64,000 nucleotides of DNA from Caldisericota bacterium. Lineage in GTDB: Bacteria; Caldisericota; Caldisericia; Cryosericales; Cryosericaceae. A program made the translations under genes and the position numbers. Location of the stretch: assembly GCA_026390285.1 (NCBI GenBank), contig JAPLGH010000046.1, positions 1-64,000 of the forward strand, written 5' to 3'. Each line of letters starts with the position of its first letter. The stretch's first letter is position 1. This document shows positions 1 through 8,438 of the stretch, in pieces. The notes beneath the pieces were generated by a model that saw only the letters and a list, made by a program, of their open reading frames with translations, searched no databases and had not been told where the DNA came from.

Positions 1-80
1 TCGCCAGCAACTGACAACGGATCCTGACAGTTCGGCGATCTTTGACGGGCAGTTCACATGGCATAACAGGCAGTGAGGGT

Positions 81-1270
81 CTAGCGTCCCGCATAAAGCC
101 CGGCAAGCTTGGACAACTCCGCAAACAGCGCCAACACTGCGATATTGTCGCCATCGGCGTTAGTGAATACGATCACCCCGATGCCCCGTGAAGGTTGCAG
201 CAGCACGAACGTGTCGAAGGTGTCACAGGTCCCACGGTGCCAGCTCGTCGGCACACCATCGATCAGCTCCTCATGCCATCCACAGCTGTACACCAGGACC
301 GGCTCGTGGAGACGCTGGATGTCTACGGCCGACAGCACGCTCCCGTCGATGTTTTCGAGTCCAGCGAGGTGCAGGCGGGCGAAGACGCTGTAATCCAGGA
401 TGGACATGCTGACATCACCCGCCGGGGAGAGAACAGTAGGCACCCTGTAGTGGTCCGCTGGATCGTGCGGCGTGACCACGCCATTCTTGATGCGGTGTCC
501 CCAGGGTTCTTCATCACCAGACAGGAGCGGCCAGCCATAGGTGGCCCGGATGTTCAGTGGACCGAACACACGCTGCTGCATCAGCTGCTCCCATGGCGTG
601 CCGGTCACCCGCTCGGCGATCGCGGCGGCCACTGCGTATCCTGCGTTGGAGTAACGATACACGCCTGCCGGGCCGATGGGCGGTCTCGTCAGAAGCATGC
701 GTACAAATGCCTGCCGCTGCTCCGCCGGCGTTCCGGTGAACGGGGGAATACTCGCCCATGAATACTCGCCCATTCGGGGTCCGTCGTGTAGCGCGGCAAT
801 CCAGACGTATGCGTGAGCAGCTGCTCTAGCGTCACGTCTCGATACCGTGAATCCATAACGGACGCCAGCGACGGAAACGCTTCTGTCATCGTCATGTCCC
901 AGCTGAGCTTTCCTTCCTGGACCAGCGTTGCCAGCATTGTGGCCGTCATCGATTTTGTCATCGATCCGAGATGGAACAGGTCCTGGAGCGTGACCACGGC
1001 TGTACCGCCAGCCTTGCGGACTCCGTCGGAAGCGACTTCTACGATCCCGTCCGCATCAATGACACACAGTTCCAGCGCAGGAAGATGATACGTCTCCCGC
1101 AGGGTGATGACGTCTCGCTGAAGGGCGGTCGGCCTCGCGGGAACGATAGTTCCGTTCGGCGGATAAGTAGGAGCTTCTACGTCGTGCACAGGAAGAGCCA
1201 GGACTGCGGCGATCATCACCGCCGCGACCAGTGCCATCCCTCCCAACGCAGTCCATCTTCGCATACGCAT
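81..1270 (-). pseudogene. Serine beta-lactamase-family (class C/esterase) gene, frameshifted
   Basis: The first part of the gene encodes an N-terminal signal anchor and the SxxK nucleophile motif (GSMTKS). The second part, in another frame, encodes the YSN motif (RYSNAGY) and an HRG-type third motif. Together they make one beta-lactamase/penicillin-binding-like serine hydrolase. The frames separate at a perfect 14-bp tandem duplication at 746-773. Removing one copy restores a continuous reading frame through DPEWASIPPFTG. Translation from the 5' start ends soon after the duplication in unrelated residues, before the YSN motif. The product would have been exported or membrane-anchored. No operon partner is seen, since the next gene is divergent. 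A sequencing or assembly error is the alternative to a true pseudogene. Confidence 0.85.
746..773. repeat. 14-bp perfect tandem duplication
   Basis: The unit gaatactcgcccat occurs twice head to tail (746-759 and 760-773). It lies inside the beta-lactamase-family gene and shifts its frame by +14. Confidence 0.95.
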
Positions 1271-1442
1271 TTGTTCATTGTAGCACGCACCCTGGTCGTC
1301 GTTCCTTCACTGTCATGTGCACGACAGACTGACGCCGCTGCTCCCTCTCTCCGATTCCCGCTGACCTCCTCCCGGACGGGCGTTGCGCATAGCCCCTCGT
1401 GACGCTACAATGACGTACGGTAGTTCACGTCGGAGGCAGCAC

Positions 1443-1850
1443 ATGGACTTCACACTCGAGTTCGAGAGAAACAGCGACATCATCGGCGTAGCACGGTCAC
1501 GCGGCGTGGAACTGATCTTCGATACAGGACATGGCATCGACAAGCAGGGTCTATGGCCGATGGAGGTCCTCGTAGCGTCGCTGGGTGGATGCCTGAACCT
1601 GGACCTGGGGGCAGCGCTGGAGCTGTCGGGATATCCGGTGGAGAAGCTGACCATGTCACTGCAAGGCCACCGTGACGACACCATCCCCTGCATCGACACT
1701 GCATCGTGTCGCATCGACGTCTGGTCGACATCTCTCTCCCAGGAGGCCGCCGAGGAATTGCTGTCGTATGCCCTGGGAAAGAGCACGATCTACAACACGC
1801 TGGCTAAAGCCATCAGGCTTGACGTCACGCTCACCGCTCACACGTCGTGA
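1443..1850 (+). CDS. OsmC/Ohr-family protein
   Basis: A 135-residue protein of the OsmC family, whose members are cysteine-dependent peroxidase-like cytosolic proteins. The family segment leading to the first cysteine (GPWPMEVLVASLGGC-type, residues about 37-53) is present, and a second cysteine follows in the SCRID segment. The start at MDFTLEF is chosen because GGAGG lies 6 nt upstream; an in-frame longer start has no site. It stands alone ahead of a secreted protein gene. Its exact substrate cannot be told from sequence, since many OsmC proteins next to metabolic genes are not true hydroperoxidases. Confidence 0.8.
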   Translation: MDFTLEFERNSDIIGVARSRGVELIFDTGHGIDKQGLWPMEVLVASLGGCLNLDLGAALELSGYPVEKLTMSLQGHRDDTIPCIDTASCRIDVWSTSLSQEAAEELLSYALGKSTIYNTLAKAIRLDVTLTAHTS

Positions 1851-1917
1851 ACATAGCCGGAACCTTCACAGTCCAATAGGTGCATCCGGAAGCAATCCTG
1901 TTGTTATGGAGGTACGC

Positions 1918-2514
1918 ATGACAAGAAGAACTGTTGGGTTGATAAGCATTTTCCTTGTACTCGTCATGGGTCTCGGAGCATTGATCGCCATTCCCGCTGT
2001 CCGCGCAGACACGACCGTACCTGTGAACGCCACAGACAAGGCCGCTATTGACGCCGGGCTAGCCATACTCAAGACGCTCGGTCAGCAGATCCACGAGACA
2101 GCCAAGGCCGTCCAGGAGAAAGTCAAAGCCGCAAAGGCTGCAGGCAAGGACCTCACGGCATTCAAGGCGGACATTGCTACTGCACTGAAGGGCGGCCGAC
2201 ATCTGCGCCTTGACGTTGCGCGGATGCGGAAGCCACAGCTTACCGCCGCCCAGCGCGTGCAACTCAAGACCGCACAGACGGCCATTGAGACCCAGCGCAA
2301 GAACCTTCAGGCAAGGACTAAGGCCGGCGCTCTACAGACCGAACTCGACACGCTGAAGGCCGGCCTCAAGGCCGCTGTTCAGGCACGCGATGCACTGATC
2401 AAGTCCTTCAGGGTCTCAGCACAGGCTCAGGTGCTCCAGCGTCTGGACAACCTCATCGCCGAAGCAAACAAAGAACTCACATTCCTGCAGGGTCTCCTCA
2501 TTCACCTTCCATAA
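1918..2514 (+). CDS. Secreted helical (coiled-coil) protein of unknown function
   Basis: A 198-residue protein with a clear signal peptide (MTRRTVG, a long hydrophobic stretch, then AVRAD, with cleavage likely after residue 27). The rest is Lys/Ala/Gln-rich and predicted helical, with heptad-like spacing and a low-complexity AKAVQEKVKAAKAAG stretch. GGAGG is 5 nt before the ATG. I do not recognise the family. The composition suggests an extracytoplasmic helical bundle or spacer protein. A strong hairpin follows the stop codon. Confidence 0.65.
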   Translation: MTRRTVGLISIFLVLVMGLGALIAIPAVRADTTVPVNATDKAAIDAGLAILKTLGQQIHETAKAVQEKVKAAKAAGKDLTAFKADIATALKGGRHLRLDVARMRKPQLTAAQRVQLKTAQTAIETQRKNLQARTKAGALQTELDTLKAGLKAAVQARDALIKSFRVSAQAQVLQRLDNLIAEANKELTFLQGLLIHLP

Positions 2515-2537
2515 CAGCTGAGCCATCGCGCATGACC

Positions 2538-2572
2538 GGAGGGCGGGGGCCAGGGCCCCCGCCCTCCTTCCC
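2538..2572 (+). terminator. Strong GC hairpin after the secreted-protein gene
   Basis: A 14-bp perfect stem (2538-2551 with 2554-2567) and a two-base loop are followed by TTCCCATTT. The U-tract is poor, but the stem lies 23 nt after the stop codon and before the next promoter. Confidence 0.7.
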
Positions 2573-2732
2573 ATTTCCAAGGAGCCCACATTATGATGCA
2601 AGGATGGATTCCCGCATGCGCGGAGAAGCACCCCTCGCCTTGGACAAAAGGGCTCGGGGGAATGACAGATAAGGAGACAGCCGTCAGGCCTTTTCTGTTG
2701 TGCCCGCGGAGGCGGGGACCCGCAGCACTTGT

Positions 2733-2762
2733 TTGACGACAGAAGTACTCTCATGCTATACT
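2733..2762 (+). promoter_or_regulatory. Sigma-70-type promoter
   Basis: TTGACG (2733-2738), an 18-bp spacer, then TATACT (2757-2762) with an extended TGC just before the -10 box. It lies 21 nt upstream of the lipoprotein start at 2784. Confidence 0.7.
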
Positions 2763-2783
2763 TTGGTCAAGGTGGTGGTGCCC

Positions 2784-3236
2784 ATGAGAAGAAGCGTTGT
2801 TGCTGTTCTAGTGTTGGTCGTTGTCCTGTCCGTGGCAGGCTGCAGTTCCGGCCCCATGGAGTCGCGCGAGGGCAACGTCAAGGTCACGCTCCCGGTACGC
2901 CAGGAAACGGTCACATTCGTCAAACAAGCCGACGGCTCATGGAAAGGCAGCGTCCATACGATCGGCAGCGCCCGTGCGTTCGAAGCGACGGTCAGCTGGC
3001 AAGCGACACAGCAGTTGTCTCCCGACCTCCTGGCCTCTCTGGGACAGGGCAACTTCATGACATCGGCGGGAGCACCGGAGTTTGGCACATTCGATCAGAC
3101 GCTGGTGCTTGTCGACGCGGCCTCAAATCCAGTTCCAGAAGGCAAGGGGACACTGCGGATCTTCATCACCAGCATGAAGGACGGCAGTCAGCAGGATATC
3201 GTCGACATCCCCCTGATTCTGCGCGTCGGACAGTGA
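2784..3236 (+). CDS. Small lipoprotein of unknown function
   Basis: A 150-residue protein with a lipoprotein signal (MRRSVVAVLVLVVVLS, then lipobox VAGC with the modified cysteine near residue 21). The mature part is beta-rich and reads like a single immunoglobulin-like or lipocalin-like domain (KVTLPVRQETVTFVK ... GTLRIFITSMKDGS). It has its own good promoter and is bounded by hairpins on both sides, so it is monocistronic. I recognise no family. Confidence 0.7.
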   Translation: MRRSVVAVLVLVVVLSVAGCSSGPMESREGNVKVTLPVRQETVTFVKQADGSWKGSVHTIGSARAFEATVSWQATQQLSPDLLASLGQGNFMTSAGAPEFGTFDQTLVLVDAASNPVPEGKGTLRIFITSMKDGSQQDIVDIPLILRVGQ

Positions 3237-3352
3237 AGGACGACGCTTGAACAACTGACCAGCCCTGTTAGTCTAACCAGTGCAGGGGAATGTCCTGAAG
3301 AAGCGAGGTAGCTGCAGCTGCCGCGTCCGATGAGGGGCCTGATCCTGCAAAT

Positions 3353-3389
3353 AGTGACGGGAGGGCCGTGCGTAGGCCCTCCCGTCACT
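3353..3389. terminator. Bidirectional terminator-like hairpin between convergent genes
   Basis: A perfect 15-bp stem (3353-3367 with 3375-3389) with a 7-nt loop and no U-tract. It sits between the lipoprotein gene and the convergent mutarotase-like gene. It is the only structure seen in the 336-nt gene-free stretch 3237-3572. Confidence 0.55.
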
Positions 3390-3572
3390 GCGTTCCACCT
3401 ACCGGTCCCGCGGGCGCTGTGAGCTGCTGATGACCCTGTCTTTCCACGTCGTGCGCCGCGTCAGCGACTGCATCATCGACCGGAACGCAATGAACACGCA
3501 AATAGGCTGCCCGATGATCCGTGTAAGGCACAGTGTCCACGAGAAGTGAAAGGCACAGTAATGACGCTCCAC

Positions 3573-4496
3573 TCAGATTCGCTGTCTGGCTCCCCCAAGA
3601 TCGAGGTGGCAGCAATCCCTGAGTACCGCAGCGATGTCATCCTCGGAGTCACCCGGGAACGACACGTCAGCGACGAGCAACCATGACTCAATGTGCTCCA
3701 CAGACTCGCCAGGTTCTAGTGTGCGCAGCGGAGACAGCGTCTCCATCTCCAGCATGAAGTCCGTCGTATAGCTCTCATAGTTCACGCCGAAATCCGGGTA
3801 TGCCTCACCCGGCACAAACGGGAAACGCTTGATGAACAGTGAATGCTTGTTGAAGTAGGCAGCCCACCCAGCCTCATCTGTGAGGCCTAGTTTGAACGGT
3901 GGTTTGGCTGTCGGGTCCTGATGCAGCACGACAAATCGACCTCCCCAGTGAACGCGCGCGTCGTCCATGCAGGCGTAGGGCCATAGTGCAACGCAACGGT
4001 TGGGCAGCAATCCCGTATCGACGAGTGTCTGCGGGATGACCTCGACGCCACCGGGCGCCATCACTGTGACGGCCCATGCAGCCAGGCGGACTGGCCACAC
4101 TCCCCGGTTGGTCAGGCGATGCGTCACGGTCACTCCCGTCCCCGTCGGATCCAGTGACACCTCCAGTTGCTTCTGGATCCCTGTCGCCACTTCAATTGAC
4201 GGTTTCAGGACAATACTACGATCTCCATCGTCGAACGGCACGGGCGCGTTGTCCGGCTGGTACGTTCGCGGATTCGCTTCGGGACTATGCCATAGGCGAT
4301 GCCCACCGAAGGTGTACCAGCTGTCGCGACCGGTCAGCCCATCCTCGTCGCGGACCTCACATAGAATGTTGTCCTCGCCCTCGAACCCATACCGTACCAC
4401 CCGCGGCCCGACATCCGTCGTCACGATCAAGTCCACTGTCCCATTGCTGAGCCGCCTGCAATGGGGCCAGCCGCGAAATGTCACCTGTTCAGCCAT
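3573..4496 (-). CDS. Galactose-mutarotase-like / DUF4380-type protein
   Basis: A 307-residue all-beta protein. Features such as TTDVGPRVVRYGFEGEDNIL near the N terminus, a GGHRLWHSPE segment and a later WAVTVMAPGG segment are those of the DUF4380/galactose-mutarotase superfamily, which bind or epimerise sugars. The start MAEQVTF is chosen because GGAGGAG lies 5 nt upstream; longer in-frame starts lack a site. It stands alone, so its substrate is unknown. No signal peptide is seen, so it is probably cytosolic. Confidence 0.65.
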   Translation of the reverse strand: MAEQVTFRGWPHCRRLSNGTVDLIVTTDVGPRVVRYGFEGEDNILCEVRDEDGLTGRDSWYTFGGHRLWHSPEANPRTYQPDNAPVPFDDGDRSIVLKPSIEVATGIQKQLEVSLDPTGTGVTVTHRLTNRGVWPVRLAAWAVTVMAPGGVEVIPQTLVDTGLLPNRCVALWPYACMDDARVHWGGRFVVLHQDPTAKPPFKLGLTDEAGWAAYFNKHSLFIKRFPFVPGEAYPDFGVNYESYTTDFMLEMETLSPLRTLEPGESVEHIESWLLVADVSFPGDSEDDIAAVLRDCCHLDLGGARQRI

Positions 4497-4756
4497 CGTC
4501 TCCTCCATCGCTATCCGGCGATTCATGTGCACGATCACTCATCAGTCGGGGATGCCTGCCGGCATGAACAGGATTTCTGGCCAGTCGATCAGCAGTCTTC
4601 CATGTCGGCACCATGAGTTACCCGTAATTTCAGTGTATGCCAGCCAAAGCAGCATGCAAGAAGCGCGGCCATCAGGAGTTACCTCGGGACATTCGGTGGC
4701 AGGGAATGAACCTTGCCACCGATTTTGTAAAATGTGTAGACCTGACCCCGGGACAA

Positions 4757-5893
4757 TCAGCCGATGACGGCCTTCTCGGTCAGTAGCTCGCCGCGGGCGA
4801 AGCGGCGGAAGTTGTAGTGCTCGATGTCGATGCTGGGCTTGCCCTTGGCAATGTACTCCGCCAGCAATCTACCCACGATGGGGCCCATCATGAAGCCGTG
4901 ACCTGAATAGCCGTTCGCCTGGAAGAAGCCCGGGACCTGGTCGATTGGACCAAGCACGGGGTGGGCGTCGGGGGAGACGACGTAATAGCCTGCCCACTGA
5001 CGCATCAGCTTGACACCGGCAAGGCGTGGCACGATCTCGGTCGCCTCCCTGGCGAATTTGGTGAGGAACTCGAACGTGCAGTCGATGTCCGTAGCATTCT
5101 TGTCGCCGGTGTCGGTGCCGCCCACGACGTTGCCGCGGTGTGTCTGCAAGTAATAGAGTGAGTTCTTGACCAGCATGGGGCCCAGGAACTGCTCGAGAGG
5201 CTCGGTCGCCATGATCTGGTGCTTGTCGAGGCGGTAGGGCAGGTCGACGCCCAGCATGGCGGCGATAGCCTTTGACCCCGGTCCAGCAGCGTTGACGACG
5301 TTCTTCGTCTCGATGTTGCCCTGGGTCGTATGCACGGTAAACGTGTGGGCTGCAGTGCTCTCGACGCCAAAGACGTCGGTCGTGGTCAGGATGTCCACCC
5401 CAAGGCGCCGCCCCGCCTGCGCGTAGCCAGTGACCGTGTCGAAGGGAAATGCCATGCCGTCCTTATCATACCATTGGCCGGCAAGGAAGGAATCGGTGTT
5501 GAGCGACGGGCAGATCTCCTTCGCCTCCTGGCGGTCGACGATGCGGCTCATGACGCCGTGCTTGTTCTGGAACTCGACGTTGTGCTTCGCCTGCTCCACC
5601 AGTTCGGGCGTGTCCCACAGGAACAGGTACCCGCACGCCTTGAAGTGGATGTCGTAGCCCAGCTCCTCGGACAAGTGCGACCACATCTCCTCGGCTTCCC
5701 GAAGCAGGACGATCTGGTCGGAGCCGGTGAACTGGGCGCGAATACCCGAACCGCAGCGGCCGGTAGAACCGCTGCCCAGGTAGCACTCTTCCAGGACAGC
5801 GACATCCTTGTAGCCCCTCTTGGCAAGTTCGTAGGCGATGGCGAGCCCTGAGATGCCGCCGCCGACAATGACGCAATCGTACCTACTTCTCAT
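4757..5893 (-). CDS. FAD-dependent oxidoreductase, beta subunit of a PDH1-like proline dehydrogenase complex
   Basis: A 378-residue DAO-superfamily flavoprotein of the sarcosine oxidase beta/HcnC/PdhB type. The N terminus carries the dinucleotide fold GGGISG (residues 10-15), then SGSTGRCGSGIRAQF, typical of amine-oxidising members. The C terminus has the YSGHGFMMGP segment that closes over FAD. In the archaeal dye-linked L-proline dehydrogenase PDH1 this subunit oxidises proline. Gene order here (NADH-DH-like, ferredoxin, BFD-like, DAO) and sizes match that pdhAFXB arrangement. It overlaps the upstream gene by 11 nt and is last in the operon. The substrate (proline, hydroxyproline, sarcosine or another amino acid) is inferred only from neighbours. 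Confidence 0.8.
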   Translation of the reverse strand: MRSRYDCVIVGGGISGLAIAYELAKRGYKDVAVLEECYLGSGSTGRCGSGIRAQFTGSDQIVLLREAEEMWSHLSEELGYDIHFKACGYLFLWDTPELVEQAKHNVEFQNKHGVMSRIVDRQEAKEICPSLNTDSFLAGQWYDKDGMAFPFDTVTGYAQAGRRLGVDILTTTDVFGVESTAAHTFTVHTTQGNIETKNVVNAAGPGSKAIAAMLGVDLPYRLDKHQIMATEPLEQFLGPMLVKNSLYYLQTHRGNVVGGTDTGDKNATDIDCTFEFLTKFAREATEIVPRLAGVKLMRQWAGYYVVSPDAHPVLGPIDQVPGFFQANGYSGHGFMMGPIVGRLLAEYIAKGKPSIDIEHYNFRRFARGELLTEKAVIG

Positions 5894-6176
5894 CGTCGGC
5901 CTCCTTGCCCTTCACGAAGAAACCGATGGGTACGGGATCGACCGGCGGGCGCGTCGTGGGGGTCATGATCTGATCAAGCGTCTGGCCCATCTCGCGCGCG
6001 AGGATCTGTGCGGCAAGGAGGATGCACGTCTTGCCCTGGCATGGCCCGAGGCCGAACTTGACGTACCGCTTGAGTGATTGCAGGTCGGCATAGCCTTCGT
6101 GGATAGCGTCCTTGATCTCCTGAACGGAGATATCCTCACATCGACAGGCAATCGTCTTCTCGTCTTCTCTGGTCAT
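5883..6176 (-). CDS. BFD-like [2Fe-2S] subunit of the oxidoreductase complex
   Basis: A 97-residue protein with the bacterioferritin-associated-ferredoxin fold. CRCED near residues 11-15 and GPCQGKTC near residues 44-51 supply the four cysteines of a [2Fe-2S] cluster. Such domains also occur in NirB, HcnA and PDH complexes as electron-transfer subunits. The start MTREDEK is 4 nt after the upstream stop codon, which suggests translational coupling; a longer in-frame start would overlap most of the upstream gene end. The C terminus overlaps the FAD subunit gene. Confidence 0.8.
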   Translation of the reverse strand: MTREDEKTIACRCEDISVQEIKDAIHEGYADLQSLKRYVKFGLGPCQGKTCILLAAQILAREMGQTLDQIMTPTTRPPVDPVPIGFFVKGKEADDEK

Positions 6177-6180
6177 GCCG

Positions 6181-6669
6181 TCACCCCACCCTGATGTTGC
6201 GCACCTGCTCACAGAGAGTGGAATCGTCGAACTCGACAGCAATCAGCGATGACCTGCTCATTGTGTCAGCAGCCAGCACGAACTTGACCGTCGCGCTTCC
6301 AAGCGAGGCTCCGTCGCGACCAAGCAGTGTGACCGTGCCGCCCCTGACGGGGAGAGGCAGATACTCATACGGAACGGTGACAGAAGGCTTGACCTTCGAC
6401 TTGTCCTGGATGAAGATGGCCAGCCCCGGGCAGACCTTGAGACAGCTCATGCAGCCGGTACACTTGGCGAAGTCGACGTGCGGGATGCCGTTGATGCCGT
6501 CCATGCCGATTGCGTCGAATTTGCAGGCGCTGACGCATGGATTGCAGGGGATCTCCTGGATGCACTCGATAACGGCGACGGGACCCTTTCTCTGACGTTC
6601 TTCGGAAGGCAGAAAACCATTGTCGCGCAGATACGCAAGATCGATGACTCCGGTTTCGAAGTGATTCAT
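6181..6669 (-). CDS. 4Fe-4S ferredoxin-like subunit of the oxidoreductase complex
   Basis: A 162-residue iron-sulfur protein. An ECIQEIPCNPCVSAC segment near residue 35 and a classic CTGCMSCLKVCP motif near residue 70 could ligate two clusters, although the first set is irregular. A beta-rich C-terminal part (about 60 residues) has no cysteine motif apart from TLCEQ. It sits between the alpha subunit gene (4-nt overlap) and the BFD-like subunit. In PDH1-type enzymes the matching subunit passes electrons between flavin subunits. Confidence 0.8.
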   Translation of the reverse strand: MNHFETGVIDLAYLRDNGFLPSEERQRKGPVAVIECIQEIPCNPCVSACKFDAIGMDGINGIPHVDFAKCTGCMSCLKVCPGLAIFIQDKSKVKPSVTVPYEYLPLPVRGGTVTLLGRDGASLGSATVKFVLAADTMSRSSLIAVEFDDSTLCEQVRNIRVG

Positions 6670-8084
6670 TCGAGCACCTCAACGCACTTGAGTCCGATAC
6701 AGATCTTGGCGCCAAACGGTCCAGCACGGAGGTCATCCAGGTTGTACCTGGTCTCCTTCTGCTCTTCGACCGGCACATCTGTATGCCCGAGGTCGTACGC
6801 GGCCTGGAGTCCTGCGATCTTGCCTTCCATCATGGCAGTGGAGGCTTCTTCGACGCCAGAGGCGTCGCCTGCCGCAAAGATATCGGGATTGCTGGTACGC
6901 ATCGCCCAGTTGCGCTTGGCGACCCAACCGCCCAGCTCACCCGTATACGCGAGGTCCAGCTTTGCCTGCTCGAGAAGCTCAGTGGAAGGCTTGAGCCCGG
7001 CCGACAGACAAATCGTGTCGCACTCGACACGCTGCTCGGTACCGGGAATCGGCTGCCACTTTTCATCAACCTCAGCGACAATGGCCGCCTCGACATGATC
7101 ACTGCCGACCGCTTCCAGTACAGTATGGCGCGTCATGATCCGGACGCCGTTCCGGGCGATCTTGCTCGCATGGACGAGGTATCCGCCTACCCGTGGCGCG
7201 CCCTCGACGACCCCGACAACCTCAATGCCAGCTTGCATCAACTGATAACTGACGATGAGACCAACATTGCCGGCGCCGACCATCAGGACCTTGTTGCCGG
7301 GCTTGATGCCGTAGACATTCATCAGCGTCTGCGCAGCCCCTGCCCCGAAGACGCCGGGCATGTCGTTGTTCCTGAACATCAGCATCTTCTCGGCTGCGCC
7401 GGTTGCGACGATGACCTTGCGAGGTTGAAACAGGACCGCATGGTCCTGATCGGCTGCACAGACAGCGCCCTGGAACCATCCAAACGCAGTGAAGCCGCTG
7501 TATACAGTGATGCTGGGTGTCGCCACAACCTCTTCGATGAGTTTCTTCGCGATGGTAATGCCACGCGTTCCGGCGTTTTCTTTCGCCGAGCCGAAGAACT
7601 TGTGCGTCTGCTTGACCAGCTGACCGCCCAGCTGAGGGTTCTGATCCAGCAGGATGACGTCCGCTCCGGCCTTTGCTGCCCAGAGAGACGCTTCCAGACC
7701 CGCCGGCCCACCGCCGACGACCAGGACTTCTGCGTTCTTCTCCTTGACGCCCTTCATGGCAGCCTGCACGTCAGGGAACTTGCCGTCGCCGTGCTGCGTT
7801 TCGACATCCATCCCGTCCTGGACCTGCAGAACACAGGTTCGCGTATTGGGGATACCATCGACGCGCATCATGCACGACGAGCACTTGCCAATGGCGCAGA
7901 ACATGCCCCTCGGACGGTAGAAGCGGGAGGAGGTGCTGTACTGTTTCACGCCGGCCGCATACAGGGCCATCGCTACTGTTTCCCGTGGGTAGGCGGTGAT
8001 CTGTCTGCCGTCGTATGTGACGCGCACCGGGGTTCCTCGGTCCCACGTAAGGATCGGATGCGTGGCAATGCGATTGTCGTCCAC
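6666..8084 (-). CDS. NAD(P)H dehydrogenase-like alpha subunit with N-terminal 2Fe-2S domain
   Basis: A 472-residue two-domain protein. Residues 1 to about 95 form a Fer2_4-type [2Fe-2S] domain with FCAIGKCSSC and a later RTC as ligands. The rest is a pyridine-nucleotide-disulfide oxidoreductase with GGGPAG and GAGNVG dinucleotide motifs and an ATG/GDA region (FAAGDAS). This equals a fusion of HcnA and HcnB, or the alpha subunit of PDH1. The start is GTG at 8084 because GAGAGGTG lies 6 nt upstream; the longer ATG start has no site. It is first in a four-gene operon and diverges from livK. Confidence 0.85.
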   Translation of the reverse strand: MDDNRIATHPILTWDRGTPVRVTYDGRQITAYPRETVAMALYAAGVKQYSTSSRFYRPRGMFCAIGKCSSCMMRVDGIPNTRTCVLQVQDGMDVETQHGDGKFPDVQAAMKGVKEKNAEVLVVGGGPAGLEASLWAAKAGADVILLDQNPQLGGQLVKQTHKFFGSAKENAGTRGITIAKKLIEEVVATPSITVYSGFTAFGWFQGAVCAADQDHAVLFQPRKVIVATGAAEKMLMFRNNDMPGVFGAGAAQTLMNVYGIKPGNKVLMVGAGNVGLIVSYQLMQAGIEVVGVVEGAPRVGGYLVHASKIARNGVRIMTRHTVLEAVGSDHVEAAIVAEVDEKWQPIPGTEQRVECDTICLSAGLKPSTELLEQAKLDLAYTGELGGWVAKRNWAMRTSNPDIFAAGDASGVEEASTAMMEGKIAGLQAAYDLGHTDVPVEEQKETRYNLDDLRAGPFGAKICIGLKCVEVLE

Positions 8085-8125
8085 TTTTTTCACCTCTCGG
8101 ATGCGGATTGATTTCCTACCCTTGC

Positions 8126-8156
8126 AGTATAGAAGCACACGTGTTTTTTTCTACAA
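8126..8156 (-). promoter_or_regulatory. Possible promoter of the dehydrogenase operon
   Basis: On the minus strand TTGTAG (8151-8156) and TATACT (8126-8131) lie 19 bp apart, about 40 nt upstream of the GTG start. The -10 box is perfect but the spacing is long. The 354-nt divergent gap 8085-8438 holds no other clear element; I found no convincing promoter for livK in it. Confidence 0.4.
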
Positions 8157-8438
8157 GTCCGTGAAAAAAACGACAAGCCCTGGAGACGCGACGATGCTGC
8201 CAGATGCATGAAACAAGGACTTGATAAGGCGTTGGCCCTGTCGAGGCTCCCAGTCGACGGCGCAACTGATATTGCATTTTTCCCTACATCTATCAACATG
8301 GTGACGGACCACAGTCCCAGGAGCCGCACAGAAAAAGACGAACTCCGACAAAAGGGTACGGCATCGCAGGCTTAACCGAAAAGGCTCGTGCATAGTATTG
8401 ATGTCACTACATTCGCGCGAGAAACAGGAGGTAAGGGA

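Noticed and set aside
2700..2783. N-terminal extension of the lipoprotein at 2784
   Set aside because: The extension covers the promoter and spoils the lipoprotein signal peptide, and the frame start has no ribosome site.
6783..8111. 442-codon plus-strand frame opposite the dehydrogenase alpha subunit
   Set aside because: No recognisable motifs, no ribosome site, and full overlap with a well-supported oxidoreductase on the other strand.
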